From Komagataeibacter melomenusus (GTDB lineage: Bacteria; Pseudomonadota; Alphaproteobacteria; Acetobacterales; Acetobacteraceae), in the NCBI RefSeq assembly GCF_013155395.1, contig NZ_JABJWC010000002.1, forward strand, positions 90,661-154,660: DNA of 64,000 bases, written 5' to 3'. The notes under the pieces were generated by a model, which did not search any database, was not told where the DNA came from, and saw only the letters and a list, made by a program, of their open reading frames with translations. Below, in pieces: positions 1 to 7,463 of the stretch (position 1 is its first letter; every line of letters begins with the position of its first letter). The position numbers and the translations under genes are program-made.

Positions 1-2
1 TG

Positions 3-251
3 CCCGGCACGCTGCTGACCGGACTGTATTGCACGATGCCTGCATTCTGCCCGTCTGATTTCGCCTGCCTTGAACCGGCAGGCAGCGGGGCGCCGATTGT
101 CATGATCTGGCTGATCCCGGTTTATGAATCCGAGAAGGCTTATATCAGGGCGCAGGGGTGGCGCCGGTTCGAGGATGACCTCGACCGTCTTGACCCTGAC
201 CTGCTCGACCTGCACCGCCAGCCGATCGGGACAACACAGGGCAGTCCATAA
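3..251 (+). CDS. Suppressor of fused (SUFU) domain protein, C-terminal part
   Basis: The frame is already open at the window edge, so the gene starts upstream and only about 82 codons are visible. The segment WLIPVYESEKAYIR followed by GW, a run of acidic residues and DPDLLDL matches the end of bacterial suppressor-of-fused domain proteins. These are small cytoplasmic proteins often found near polymorphic-toxin immunity genes, and their biochemical role is unclear. The stop is TAA at 249-251. Family assignment rests on this C-terminal motif only. Confidence 0.7.
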   Translation, partial: PGTLLTGLYCTMPAFCPSDFACLEPAGSGAPIVMIWLIPVYESEKAYIRAQGWRRFEDDLDRLDPDLLDLHRQPIGTTQGSP

Positions 252-291
252 AACACGGCCCAAACCCTATTCCAGCGCCCACGCACCGTTT

Positions 292-846
292 TTACCGCCA
301 CTGTTCATGCAGCACGTCCAGCGCCCTGTGCAGGGTGCGGATGCGCGTGCCGGGGTGCTCGTCCAGACCGCATACGGCGCAGACCACCCGCGCCCGGGCA
401 GGCGTGAGCAGGGCCAGCGCGCGGTCAATGGCGTGCCGGGCGTTTACGCTGGCTTCGGTTTCCTCCAGCTTGCCTGCGCCCTGAGCGGCCTGCGGGCTGT
501 AACGCTGCACCAGCCGCCCCGTGCGCGTGCAGCGCCGCCAGCAGGCCCTGAAGCGCAGCCCGATCGTGTGCTGCTCGGTGCTCAGGGCCGCATTGGCGCG
601 ATAAAACAGCCGGTCGAGTTCGCATGTATCCGTCAGGCGGCGCACGGTGTGCGGGCGCGCGCGGGGGGCAAGTTGCACGTGGGCCTGTTCCACCGGGCGC
701 ATGAGGGCTGCGGGGCCATCCGCGCCCATATCGGGTTTCAGTCCCGCTGCGATATCACGCGCGCGCAACCGGGCACGGCGCTCGGCCCGCAGCACGGCGG
801 CAGCATGGACAGGCATGGGGGAAAAGGGGATACGCGGCGCGGGCAT
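292..846 (-). CDS. DUF6456-like hypothetical protein
   Basis: This 184-aa protein is very rich in Arg and Ala. An AGGAA Shine-Dalgarno lies 5 nt before its ATG. The C-terminal half has an RFRACW element, a weakly conserved linker, then ARHAIDRALALL and a closing helix ending LHRALDVLHEQW. This order resembles alphaproteobacterial DUF6456 proteins, whose end has an RLRADF-like motif, a paired-Cys segment and an LxLALDxLxxHY helix, but the usual WPARS element is missing here. Several overlapping frames are also open because of the high GC content. No function can be assigned. Confidence 0.5.
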   Translation of the reverse strand: MPAPRIPFSPMPVHAAAVLRAERRARLRARDIAAGLKPDMGADGPAALMRPVEQAHVQLAPRARPHTVRRLTDTCELDRLFYRANAALSTEQHTIGLRFRACWRRCTRTGRLVQRYSPQAAQGAGKLEETEASVNARHAIDRALALLTPARARVVCAVCGLDEHPGTRIRTLHRALDVLHEQWR

Positions 847-1415
847 AGCAGTTCCTGTACGACTTTGTGCAACAAGGTCATATTATCGCCATAATGTGCA
901 GGCGGGCAGTTCCGCCCGCCTGCTGCACCCTGCCTCAGGGCCTGCGGTGGCATTGAGTTGCAGCCCGTATGTTCGTCATGCACCACGATGGCGAAGCCAG
1001 TGCCGCGGGCCACCACCCGGCCCTGAAGGATGACAATGCACATCCGCCCATCGCCCGCATCGTGCCGGTGCCTGCGGTTGCGTCATAGCGGATGCCGTGT
1101 CCCCGGTCGTGCCGGTCCATTCCTGCTGCGCGGCCTGCGCGCAAACGGGGCAGACCGGCAGGAATGCATCTGTAAACGTTTTTGCGGAAGAGCCTGTACC
1201 GGGTGGATATTACCGCATGAACGCCATCTTGCCTGTTACGCACTCTCATGCCATCGTATTTACGGGCGTATCGTGACACGGTGTTATTTAGCCTGCCGTA
1301 GGGCATCCTTATCTGTGATGTACCGCTTGTGGGGTTCATGGCTGGCCCCACCGATGCGTCGACATTCAAGAATGCGGACATGCTTGATATTGTAAAAGAC
1401 AGCCGGTTTAAAAAT
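847..1415. other. Intergenic region with no convincing gene
   Basis: About 570 bases lie between two divergent genes. Open frames exist on both strands (for example 738-1043 minus and 1030-1395 plus), but none has a recognisable motif, domain or ribosome-binding site. It contains one perfect hairpin (898-923). It may be degraded coding DNA or the control region of the flanking genes. Confidence 0.4.
898..923. other. Perfect 10-bp stem-loop
   Basis: GCAGGCGGGC pairs perfectly with GCCCGCCTGC around a 6-nt loop. No T-run follows on either strand, so it is not a standard intrinsic terminator. It lies 52 nt upstream of the minus-strand gene that starts at 846. Confidence 0.5.
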
Positions 1416-1427
1416 GGGACATATCCT
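1416..1427 (+). promoter_or_regulatory. Operator-like site O1 for the S24 regulator
   Basis: GGGACATATCCT is an imperfect copy of the palindrome at 1445-1456. It lies 29 bases upstream of that site and 80 bases before the regulator's ATG, as expected for an autoregulated repressor promoter. Confidence 0.5.
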
Positions 1428-1444
1428 AAAAATTAAGCAATAAT

Positions 1445-1456
1445 GGGATATATCCC
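1445..1456 (+). promoter_or_regulatory. Operator-like site O2, perfect palindrome
   Basis: GGGATATATCCC is its own reverse complement. It is the best of three similar sites upstream of the S24/HTH regulator. A dimeric HTH repressor typically binds such a dyad, so autoregulation is the simplest reading, but binding is inferred. Confidence 0.6.
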
Positions 1457-1480
1457 CTCTACCCTTTGTGCCAACGATGT

Positions 1481-1492
1481 GGGATATTTCCC
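1481..1492 (+). promoter_or_regulatory. Operator-like site O3 next to the start codon
   Basis: GGGATATTTCCC differs from the perfect palindrome by one base and ends only 3 nt before ATG 1496, where a Shine-Dalgarno would normally be. Binding here would block transcription, or the region may produce a nearly leaderless transcript. Confidence 0.55.
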
Positions 1493-1495
1493 ATT

Positions 1496-2464
1496 ATGGA
1501 TGATACACGCTCCCCCGCTGCCGCCGAGATCGAACGCCGCATGGAGCGGCTGAACCTCAATAAAAAACGCCTGGCTGACCTGGCCGGACTGAACGAGACT
1601 TATGTGCACGACATCCTGCGTGGCAAATCCCGCAATCCCGGGGGCGACCGGCTGGAAAAAGTGGCCGCCGTGCTGGGCTGCACCGCAAGCGATCTACTGC
1701 GTGGCGGCGGTGGTGGGGCCAGTGCCGCCGCCGCGCGGCTCAAGGCTTTGCGGGAGCGGGCCGGTTACACCGTGCGGGCGCTGGCGCGCGACATAGGCAT
1801 GGGGGAGAAGTTTTCCAGCTATGCTTTTTACGAGAACAAGCTGAAAAAAGACTTTATTCCCGTCGAACTGGTGCGCAAACTGGTGCCGCTGCTGACTGAT
1901 CGTGGCGATCCCCCCATCGCCGCATCCGAAGTCTGGGCCCTGTGCGGCATCGTGCCTGGCGCCACGGACCTGAACGAGAGCATAAGCCGTGCCGAACGCG
2001 CCAGCATGCCGGTGCATAATGAGGATGGCGCAGTGACCGTGCATGAATATGATATTTCACCCCAGGCCGGTGGAGGCGCGATTGTGGACCACACGGCCGC
2101 GGGCGAAGGCGAGAACCACCCCACACTGGATTCATGGCGCATCCCGCGTGATTTCATCCGCAATTACCTGCCTGATACCGGGGGGCTTGCCATCATCCGT
2201 GTAGCGGGCAATTCCATGGAGCCGGAATTCGTGGCGGGTGACCGCGTGCTGGTCGATACGGGCCACCGCATCCCCTCGCCCGACGGCGTGTATGTGTTGT
2301 GGAACGGCATGGGCGTGGTGATCAAGCAGTTGATGCTGGTGCCCAATTCCCGCCCGCCGCGCATCCGCATCATCAGCGTCAACCCGACCTATCCGGTTGA
2401 TGAGGTCGATGCTTCTGACCTCGTGATCAATGGACGTGTGGTTGGCAAATGGGTATGGAAGTAA
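1496..2464 (+). CDS. Dual-HTH LexA/S24-family transcriptional regulator
   Basis: This 322-aa protein resembles a CI/LexA-type repressor. Residues about 8-65 form an XRE helix-turn-helix (RLADLAGLNETYVHDILRG). After a glycine-rich linker, residues about 80-130 look like a second HTH (LRERAGYTVRALARDIGMG). The C-terminal part (about 205-320) is an S24 peptidase-like domain with Ser240 in GNSMEPEF and Lys277 in VVIKQL, 37 residues apart as in LexA. Ala-Gly pairs at about 191-192 and 202-203 are possible self-cleavage sites. ATG 1496 is preferred over TTG 1466, because a TTG start would place the O3 palindrome inside the coding region. Three operator-like dyads precede it. The SMI1/KNR4 gene begins 5 nt after its stop. 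Confidence 0.85.
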   Translation: MDDTRSPAAAEIERRMERLNLNKKRLADLAGLNETYVHDILRGKSRNPGGDRLEKVAAVLGCTASDLLRGGGGGASAAAARLKALRERAGYTVRALARDIGMGEKFSSYAFYENKLKKDFIPVELVRKLVPLLTDRGDPPIAASEVWALCGIVPGATDLNESISRAERASMPVHNEDGAVTVHEYDISPQAGGGAIVDHTAAGEGENHPTLDSWRIPRDFIRNYLPDTGGLAIIRVAGNSMEPEFVAGDRVLVDTGHRIPSPDGVYVLWNGMGVVIKQLMLVPNSRPPRIRIISVNPTYPVDEVDASDLVINGRVVGKWVWK

Positions 2465-2468
2465 AAGG

Positions 2469-2927
2469 ATGCCTTTTCATGATCTGGTTGCCTGCATAAA
2501 AAATAATGCGTGCAATTCCCTTGAGGTTGGTGATGAAAGCACGGCACCTACCCCTGAAGATATTGCCGGGGTCGAAAGCATATTGGGCCAGGAACTGCCG
2601 CCAAGTTACCTGTTCTTTGTCAGGCATTATGGTTTTGCGTCTATTTTTGGCGATGAAATATTTTCCATCTACCCGGAGTTCGATCGCAACATACCCAGCG
2701 GTGACATTGCCGAGCGCACCCTGCTCTATCGCCGCCAGAACGCCATAAAGCCTACGGAAATCATTCTGTGCCAAACGGATTTCGCGGAAATATTCGTGCT
2801 CGATGCAAGCCGTGTCGATGCACAGGGGGAATACCCGGTTCTGCGCAAGATTGGTGATGAAGCAGTCCTGTACGCCCCCAGCTTTGCTGATTTCATTGTA
2901 AAATACAGCCACGATGTCATGGCCTGA
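2469..2927 (+). CDS. SMI1/KNR4 (SUKH) family protein
   Basis: This 152-aa protein has SUKH superfamily features: an N-terminal helix, then GVESILGQELPPSYLFFVRHYG, a loop with FGDEIFSIYP, and a C-terminal SFADFIVKY helix. In bacteria SUKH proteins are mostly immunity proteins against polymorphic or contact-dependent toxins. No toxin gene is visible beside it. Its start lies 5 nt after the stop of the S24 regulator, so the two are probably cotranscribed. The ATG at 2469 is preferred to one at 2430 inside the upstream gene. A minus-strand frame of similar length is its shadow. Confidence 0.8.
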   Translation: MPFHDLVACIKNNACNSLEVGDESTAPTPEDIAGVESILGQELPPSYLFFVRHYGFASIFGDEIFSIYPEFDRNIPSGDIAERTLLYRRQNAIKPTEIILCQTDFAEIFVLDASRVDAQGEYPVLRKIGDEAVLYAPSFADFIVKYSHDVMA

Positions 2928-3098
2928 CAGCTGGCGCCGCCCCTGAACCGCGCCCCTGCCCTACTGGCGCCGCATTCGGGGCGTAGGCAGGTGTTCATGC
3001 ATCCTGTCATGCCTTTTCCCGCGCCTGGTCATGGCCCCATCCGGGCCGGATGATCCATGTGCGCACAACCTCACGCGGCACCGTGCGTTAAGCCTGCC

Positions 3099-3701
3099 AT
3101 GACAGACACTGCTCTCCGCCCTGCCCCGCGCCTGGCGCGCCTGCTTGTCATGGCACTGGCCTGCCTCGGGCTTCCTGCCCTTGCGCGCCCGGTCCATGCC
3201 ACGCCCCAGCACCTTACGCTCACGCCAGACAATACCGCCGTGCTGCTGCACGCGAGCAGCGTCATCGGCGCGATGGACGGACAGTTCGGCAAGGTTTCCG
3301 GCACGCTGGATTATGACCTGTCGCGCCAGACCTGCCATGTGGACCTGACCATGGATGCCACGACCGTGCACATGGACACCATACTCGCGCGCAAGGCCGC
3401 GCAATCAGGCGGCATGCTGGGCACGGATCGCTGGCCCACCGCGCGCTACGTAGGTGACTGCCGCCCGCATATCGTCAATGGCGGCGTGGCCTCGCGCATG
3501 GTGGGTCACCTGACCCTGCGCGGCCAGACCCACCCCATGATGTTTGACACCCGGATGGACTTTACCGGCAACACGCTCAGCATGCTTGACAGCACCGGCA
3601 CGTTCGACGGGCGCAAATGGGGCATGTCCACCATGCTGCATACCGTAAGGCAGCCCATGCGCACCGAAACGCGCATCACCCTGCCCAATCCATCCCGCTA
3701 A
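3099..3701 (+). CDS. YceI family periplasmic protein
   Basis: This 200-aa protein has a signal peptide (basic start, hydrophobic LLVMALACLGLPALA, cleavage near VHA). The mature part follows the YceI lipocalin-like pattern: LTPDNTAVLLHASS, then KVSGTLDYDL, a GTDRWPTARYVG element like the family's FDxxxYPxAxF motif, GHLTLRGQTHPM, and the FDGRKWGMS motif. YceI proteins bind isoprenoid or other lipidic ligands in the periplasm. The upstream start at 3057 would add a non-signal-like extension. A second YceI is at 46244. Confidence 0.85.
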   Translation: MTDTALRPAPRLARLLVMALACLGLPALARPVHATPQHLTLTPDNTAVLLHASSVIGAMDGQFGKVSGTLDYDLSRQTCHVDLTMDATTVHMDTILARKAAQSGGMLGTDRWPTARYVGDCRPHIVNGGVASRMVGHLTLRGQTHPMMFDTRMDFTGNTLSMLDSTGTFDGRKWGMSTMLHTVRQPMRTETRITLPNPSR

Positions 3702-3727
3702 CCCGCCGCGCAGAAAGTGCACGCCAC

Positions 3728-4156
3728 ATGACCGATGAGACGACCGCCCCCCGCACCCTGGCCGAGATTGCAAGCTATCATGTGCATGTCTATTTTGATG
3801 ATGCCACGACACGGCAGGCCGCAAGCCAGATGCGCGACCGTATTGCCGAGCGCTTTGCCGTAAGGCTGGGGCGCTGGCATGACGTGGCGGTCGGGCCGCA
3901 CGTGGCGCCCATGTACCAGATCGCGTTCGAGACGGGATTATTCGCAACCCTCGTGCCCTGGCTCATGCTCAACCATGGCGGGCTGAGCCTTCTCGTGCAT
4001 CCGAACACGACCAATCCCCGCCGCGACCATCTGCGCGACGGCCTATGGATCGGTCGCCCCCGTGCCCTCCTTGCCGACCGCCTGCCCGAACAGACGGAGG
4101 CCCCCGACCGTGCGGGCGAGGTCAATACACGACCTGATGGCAGCATGACGATCTGA
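3728..4156 (+). CDS. DOPA 4,5-dioxygenase family protein
   Basis: The 142-aa product begins with ASYHVHVYFDDATTRQAA and continues with GPHVAPMYQIAF and LVHPNTTNPRRDH. These histidine-containing blocks define the small DOPA-dioxygenase-like family of bacteria and fungi, a vicinal-oxygen-chelate-like fold. The conserved His residues in HVHVYF, GPH, LNHGGLSLLVHP and RRDH are present. Its physiological substrate in bacteria is unknown. It starts 26 nt after the YceI gene and may be cotranscribed. A strong terminator lies 55 nt beyond its stop. Confidence 0.85.
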   Translation: MTDETTAPRTLAEIASYHVHVYFDDATTRQAASQMRDRIAERFAVRLGRWHDVAVGPHVAPMYQIAFETGLFATLVPWLMLNHGGLSLLVHPNTTNPRRDHLRDGLWIGRPRALLADRLPEQTEAPDRAGEVNTRPDGSMTI

Positions 4157-4211
4157 GAACGGATAGCCCAACGCTTCTTTGATACAGTTTTCCGGCATAC
4201 AGTTTGCCGGT

Positions 4212-4243
4212 GCCGCCTTTTTGCATAAAGGCGGCTTTTTTTT
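4212..4243 (+). terminator. Rho-independent terminator
   Basis: GCCGCCTTT (4212-4220) pairs with AAAGGCGGC (4227-4235) and is followed directly by eight T residues. It ends the YceI/DOPA-dioxygenase transcription unit. Its GCCGCC hairpin core resembles part of the dispersed repeat seen near 35.7 and 53.6 kb. Confidence 0.85.
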
Positions 4244-4454
4244 AACGTGTTTTAAAAGAAGCGAGGTTTCTTATGGAAAACAGGCTTCCTGCCGGTGTTT
4301 CAGTCCGCTTTTGAAAGGAGAGTCCGGGCGGTATGTTACAAAATCATGCAGGCATTGTTGCAATCGGTCTGATTTGATAATGTACGGTAACATTTTATGC
4401 AGGATAATGACTGCATCATTCCTTGAGTTTCCGGCCTGATCGGACCCGTTTTAT

Positions 4455-5150
4455 ATGCAAACGCTGTTGCAGCCTGTGCTTCGTGTCAAAATGTCCAGCG
4501 ATGTGCATGAACGCCTGGGTGAACTCCATATTCCCTACCCCCCAGGCCCCAAACGGCAACGGCGCGCGGCAATGGTGCGCGAGCGTGGCCTCCTGTTCAT
4601 TCACGTGCCCAAAAATGCCGGGACATCCATAACCCGTGCCCTGTACGGCATGGATGTGGGGCACGAAACAATCCGGTATTTCCAGCGCCGCCTGCCTGAT
4701 CTGGTGCGCTTTCCCTCCTTTGCCATCCTGCGCGATCCGGTCCAGCGTTTTCTCTCGGCGTATCGCTACGCGCGCGCGGGCGGCAGCAGGGCGCGGCAGG
4801 TGGCACAAGGATTCCGGGCATCGTACATGGCGCTGCGTGACCTTGATGATGCGCTTGATCTGGTGGCACAGGCACGCACCCCCTACCATGTCGACCATAT
4901 TTTCCGGCCACAGACATGGTACCTGACCGGACGCGATGGCGCCATTGGGGTCAACCGGCTGTTCATGCTTGATGAAATGGCGCGTGTCGCACGCTTTATC
5001 GCGCCATTTGGCAGCGGGCCGATTGCCCATGTCAATGCAACAGCCGCGCATGAAAAAGGCGAATTGCCCAGCCCCGGGCAGATCAGGCGCATCAGGCAGA
5101 TTTACCATGCCGATTATGACCTGATCGCCCGCACGCGCCAGGACCAGTAA
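4455..5150 (+). CDS. Sulfotransferase family protein
   Basis: This 231-aa protein has both PAPS-binding signatures of carbohydrate-type sulfotransferases: the 5'-phosphosulfate loop FIHVPKNAGTSI (residues about 48-59) and the 3'-phosphate motif ILRDPVQRFLSAYRY (about 91-105). Such enzymes transfer sulfate from PAPS to sugars or lipids. The middle has the usual YHVDHIFRPQTWYL segment seen in bacterial type-2 sulfotransferases. There is no signal peptide, so it is probably cytoplasmic or peripheral. It stands alone between a terminator and a convergent gene, so the acceptor is not known. Confidence 0.85.
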   Translation: MQTLLQPVLRVKMSSDVHERLGELHIPYPPGPKRQRRAAMVRERGLLFIHVPKNAGTSITRALYGMDVGHETIRYFQRRLPDLVRFPSFAILRDPVQRFLSAYRYARAGGSRARQVAQGFRASYMALRDLDDALDLVAQARTPYHVDHIFRPQTWYLTGRDGAIGVNRLFMLDEMARVARFIAPFGSGPIAHVNATAAHEKGELPSPGQIRRIRQIYHADYDLIARTRQDQ

Positions 5151-5194
5151 GGCAGAGCGCACGCCGCCCGCCCCTAGCTGGCAGGATCGCGCAC

Positions 5195-5220
5195 GGCCCC
5201 CGCCCTGATGGGCGGGGGCC
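5195..5220. terminator. Strong hairpin between convergent genes
   Basis: An 11-bp GC stem (5195-5205 with 5210-5220) closes a TGAT loop between the sulfotransferase and the ene-reductase, which converge. No T-run follows on either strand, so its role as a bidirectional terminator is probable but unproven. Confidence 0.5.
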
Positions 5221-5233
5221 GATCAGATCAGGT

Positions 5234-6298
5234 TCAGTCGCCTGCCGCCCCAAGCGTGGGGTAGTCGATATAGCCTTCCGGGCCATGAGTGTAGAAGGTG
5301 GACGGGTCCGGCGGGGTCAACTCCGCACCCATGCGCAGGCGTTCCGGCAGGTCGGGGTTGGCAATAAACGCCTGACCGAAGGCGATGGCATCCGCCCGGC
5401 CCGCCTCAATGGCCTTTTCCGCGCTGGCAGGGGTGAATTTTTCGTTGGCGATATAGACGCCGCCAAACTGCTGCCTGAGTTGCGGACCCAGGCTGTCCGG
5501 CCCCTCCGCCTCACGCGCGCAGATGAATGCAATGCCACGCCTGCCAAGTTCACGCGCGACATAGCCAAAGGTGGCGGCGGGGTTGGAATCCCCCATGTCA
5601 TGCAGGTCACAGCGGGGCGCAAGATGCATGCCCACCCGGTCTGCGCCCCACACATCAATCGCCGCATCGGTCACCTCAAGCATGAGCCGTGCGCGGTTCT
5701 CGATCGGGCCGCCATACTGGTCGGTGCGGTGGTTGGTGGAATCCTGCAGGAACTGGTCGAGCAGGTAGCCATTGGCGCCATGGATTTCCACGCCATCAAA
5801 ACCGGCTGTCTTGGCCAGTTCAGCCCCACGGCGGAAGGCTGCGACAATGCCCGGAATTTCATCGGTGCGGAGCGCGCGCGGGGTCACATAATCACGCTTG
5901 GGGCGCAGCAGGCTGACATGGCCTTTTGCCGCAATCGCGCTCGGCGCGACCGGGGCCTCGCCATTGAGAAAATACGGGTCCGAAATCCGGCCAACATGCC
6001 ATAGCTGCATGAAAATGCGCCCGCCCACGGCATGCACGGCAGCGGTGACCTTTTTCCATCCCTCCGCCTGCGCTTCCGACCAGATGCCCGGCACGTCTTC
6101 ATACCCTATGCCCTGTGGGGTGACCGGGGTTGCCTCTGACAGGATCAGCCCCGCAAGCGCGCGCTGGGCATAATAATCGGCCATCAGGTCATTGGGAATG
6201 TGGTCAGGTCCCGCGCGCAGGCGCGTCAATGGCGCCATGACGATGCGGTTGGGCAGCGTAAGGGCGCCGACCTTAAGCGGTGTGAACAGGGTTGGCAT
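5234..6298 (-). CDS. Alkene reductase, Old Yellow Enzyme family (NemA-like)
   Basis: This 354-aa FMN enzyme reduces activated C=C bonds (N-ethylmaleimide, enones, nitro compounds) with NAD(P)H. It starts MPTLFTPLKVG and has the family's NRIVMAPLTR block, QLWHVGRIS, the substrate-binding HGANGYLLDQFLQ His/Asn pair at about residues 180-183, and the C-terminal FGQAFIANPDLPER phosphate-binding motif. The ATG at 6298 has GGAG about 8 nt upstream; a longer frame to 6409 is not family-like. It is transcribed alone, converging on the sulfotransferase. Confidence 0.9.
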   Translation of the reverse strand: MPTLFTPLKVGALTLPNRIVMAPLTRLRAGPDHIPNDLMADYYAQRALAGLILSEATPVTPQGIGYEDVPGIWSEAQAEGWKKVTAAVHAVGGRIFMQLWHVGRISDPYFLNGEAPVAPSAIAAKGHVSLLRPKRDYVTPRALRTDEIPGIVAAFRRGAELAKTAGFDGVEIHGANGYLLDQFLQDSTNHRTDQYGGPIENRARLMLEVTDAAIDVWGADRVGMHLAPRCDLHDMGDSNPAATFGYVARELGRRGIAFICAREAEGPDSLGPQLRQQFGGVYIANEKFTPASAEKAIEAGRADAIAFGQAFIANPDLPERLRMGAELTPPDPSTFYTHGPEGYIDYPTLGAAGD

Positions 6299-6814
6299 AT
6301 CACGTCTCCACGGTTCAGTGGCCGCGATAATGGGCGTATCGTATCTCTGCCGCAAGGGCAGGCATGCCATGCCGGCAGGACCTTGCTTTCTCGATACGCC
6401 GCGCGCCATTCCTGAAGAGTTTTACATGGCAACCGGCATGACAGGTGCAGCGAATGCGCAGGCGGGTAGCCCAGTGTTCCGGTGCCTATCCAGACCCGGG
6501 TTACACACTTGTCGTCAGGGGCGAGGTCGGGAGGTCATGCACTGCATGCATGTCGCCACGATCTGTAGCTTCCTGCATCATGCGGCATATCCCTATGGAA
6601 CTGATTATTATCGTATTTGATAAATTTACATCTCTATAACATGGAAATACTTTATAAAAATATTATATATACCTTACATTGAATAATCATAAAAAAGTAA
6701 GCCTGCAATGGCAGCATAAAAAATGGCGTGCCCTCTTCCCTGAAGAAAAGACACGCCAGTGGTGACGACTCAAATTTTCTTTATGTGCGGCTGAACTGGA
6801 CCGGATGTGTAATA
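6299..6814. other. Intergenic region, partly AT-rich
   Basis: About 515 bases with no supportable gene. The left part holds the promoter side of the ene-reductase gene. Around 6600-6720 the sequence is strikingly AT-rich, and it ends at the terminator of the BamE-like lipoprotein gene (6718-6758). Confidence 0.4.
6718..6758 (-). terminator. Rho-independent terminator of the BamE-like gene
   Basis: Read on the minus strand, TGGCGTG (6758-6752) pairs with CACGCCA (6730-6724), with further pairing inside the loop, and a run of six Ts follows (6723-6718). It lies about 57 nt past the lipoprotein stop codon. Confidence 0.8.
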
Positions 6815-7195
6815 TTACAGCCCGTCATGCGCCTGCACCTTGGAAGATGTCAGGCTGTGATGCCACACGACATCATTGTTAAAAATGATTGTCAGGTTCT
6901 TTTCACGCCCATGTGTCCCGTTAGAGAAAGAACCGTAATAAGGTACGAAGTTCGTGCCATTCTGACGGCTGTATTCATAGCTGTACTGCCATTCTTCATG
7001 CCCGCTATCGGTAAAGTGCACGTTCATCGGGTCGCCGAACATGGTGCGGACCTGCTGCTTTGTGGTCACGTTATCCTGAATCTTCTGGTCAACCGTCTCG
7101 GCGGTTTCCTTCCGGATCGAGGTATTGCCCGAAGACTGACAACCAGCAACGAGAAGAGCGGCAGCGAGGCACGCTGCAAGGGAAACCTTGTTCAT
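6815..7195 (-). CDS. BamE/SmpA-like outer-membrane lipoprotein
   Basis: This 126-aa protein has a lipoprotein signal ending in LLVAGC (Cys about residue 19). The mature part, TTKQQVRTMFGDPMNV then EEWQYSYEY and LTIIFNNDVV, follows the SmpA/OmlA/BamE fold: a helix with a GxP motif, a W-x-Y strand and a closing F-x-x-x-x-V strand. BamE assists beta-barrel assembly, but many paralogues of this fold exist, so the exact role is open. The chosen ATG has AGGAAA 8 nt upstream, and the longer frame to 7282 lacks this. Flanking DNA is AT-rich. Confidence 0.75.
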   Translation of the reverse strand: MNKVSLAACLAAALLVAGCQSSGNTSIRKETAETVDQKIQDNVTTKQQVRTMFGDPMNVHFTDSGHEEWQYSYEYSRQNGTNFVPYYGSFSNGTHGREKNLTIIFNNDVVWHHSLTSSKVQAHDGL

Positions 7196-7392
7196 TAACC
7201 ATTTCCTAACAAGTAATGGAAAAGCATCAAACCAATCGGCAGTCGCGATATCCGGCGTTTGGAATATAATCTTCATGGACAAAAATCTAGGGTGAAAGCT
7301 GGAATTTCTGAATTTTATGTCAGAAAAAATAATTTAAATACCATATTAAATATGTATTAATTATACATTCTTTATAATATGTATTGTTTTTA

Positions 7393-7427
7393 TGGTAAAT
7401 AATAGGTCATTAATCATAGATTTACCA
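7393..7427. repeat. 8-bp inverted repeat in AT-rich spacer
   Basis: TGGTAAAT (7393-7400) and ATTTACCA (7420-7427) are perfect inverted arms 19 bases apart, downstream of the DUF4105 gene. No T-run supports termination. It may be a protein-binding site or chance in AT-rich DNA. Confidence 0.3.
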
Positions 7428-7463
7428 CACCACGCCCTTTCTATGCCTATGCCGCAGGCAGGA

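Noticed and set aside
738..1043. A 101-codon minus frame near the hairpin at 898
   Set aside because: It overlaps the DUF6456-like gene start region, has no known motif and no ribosome site.
2427..2912. A 161-codon minus frame opposite the SMI1/KNR4 gene
   Set aside because: The plus strand has the SUKH motif order and follows the S24 gene. The minus frame lacks a start context.
4179..4439. An 86-codon frame over the terminator at 4212-4243
   Set aside because: It runs through the terminator hairpin and T-run, and has no motif or Shine-Dalgarno.
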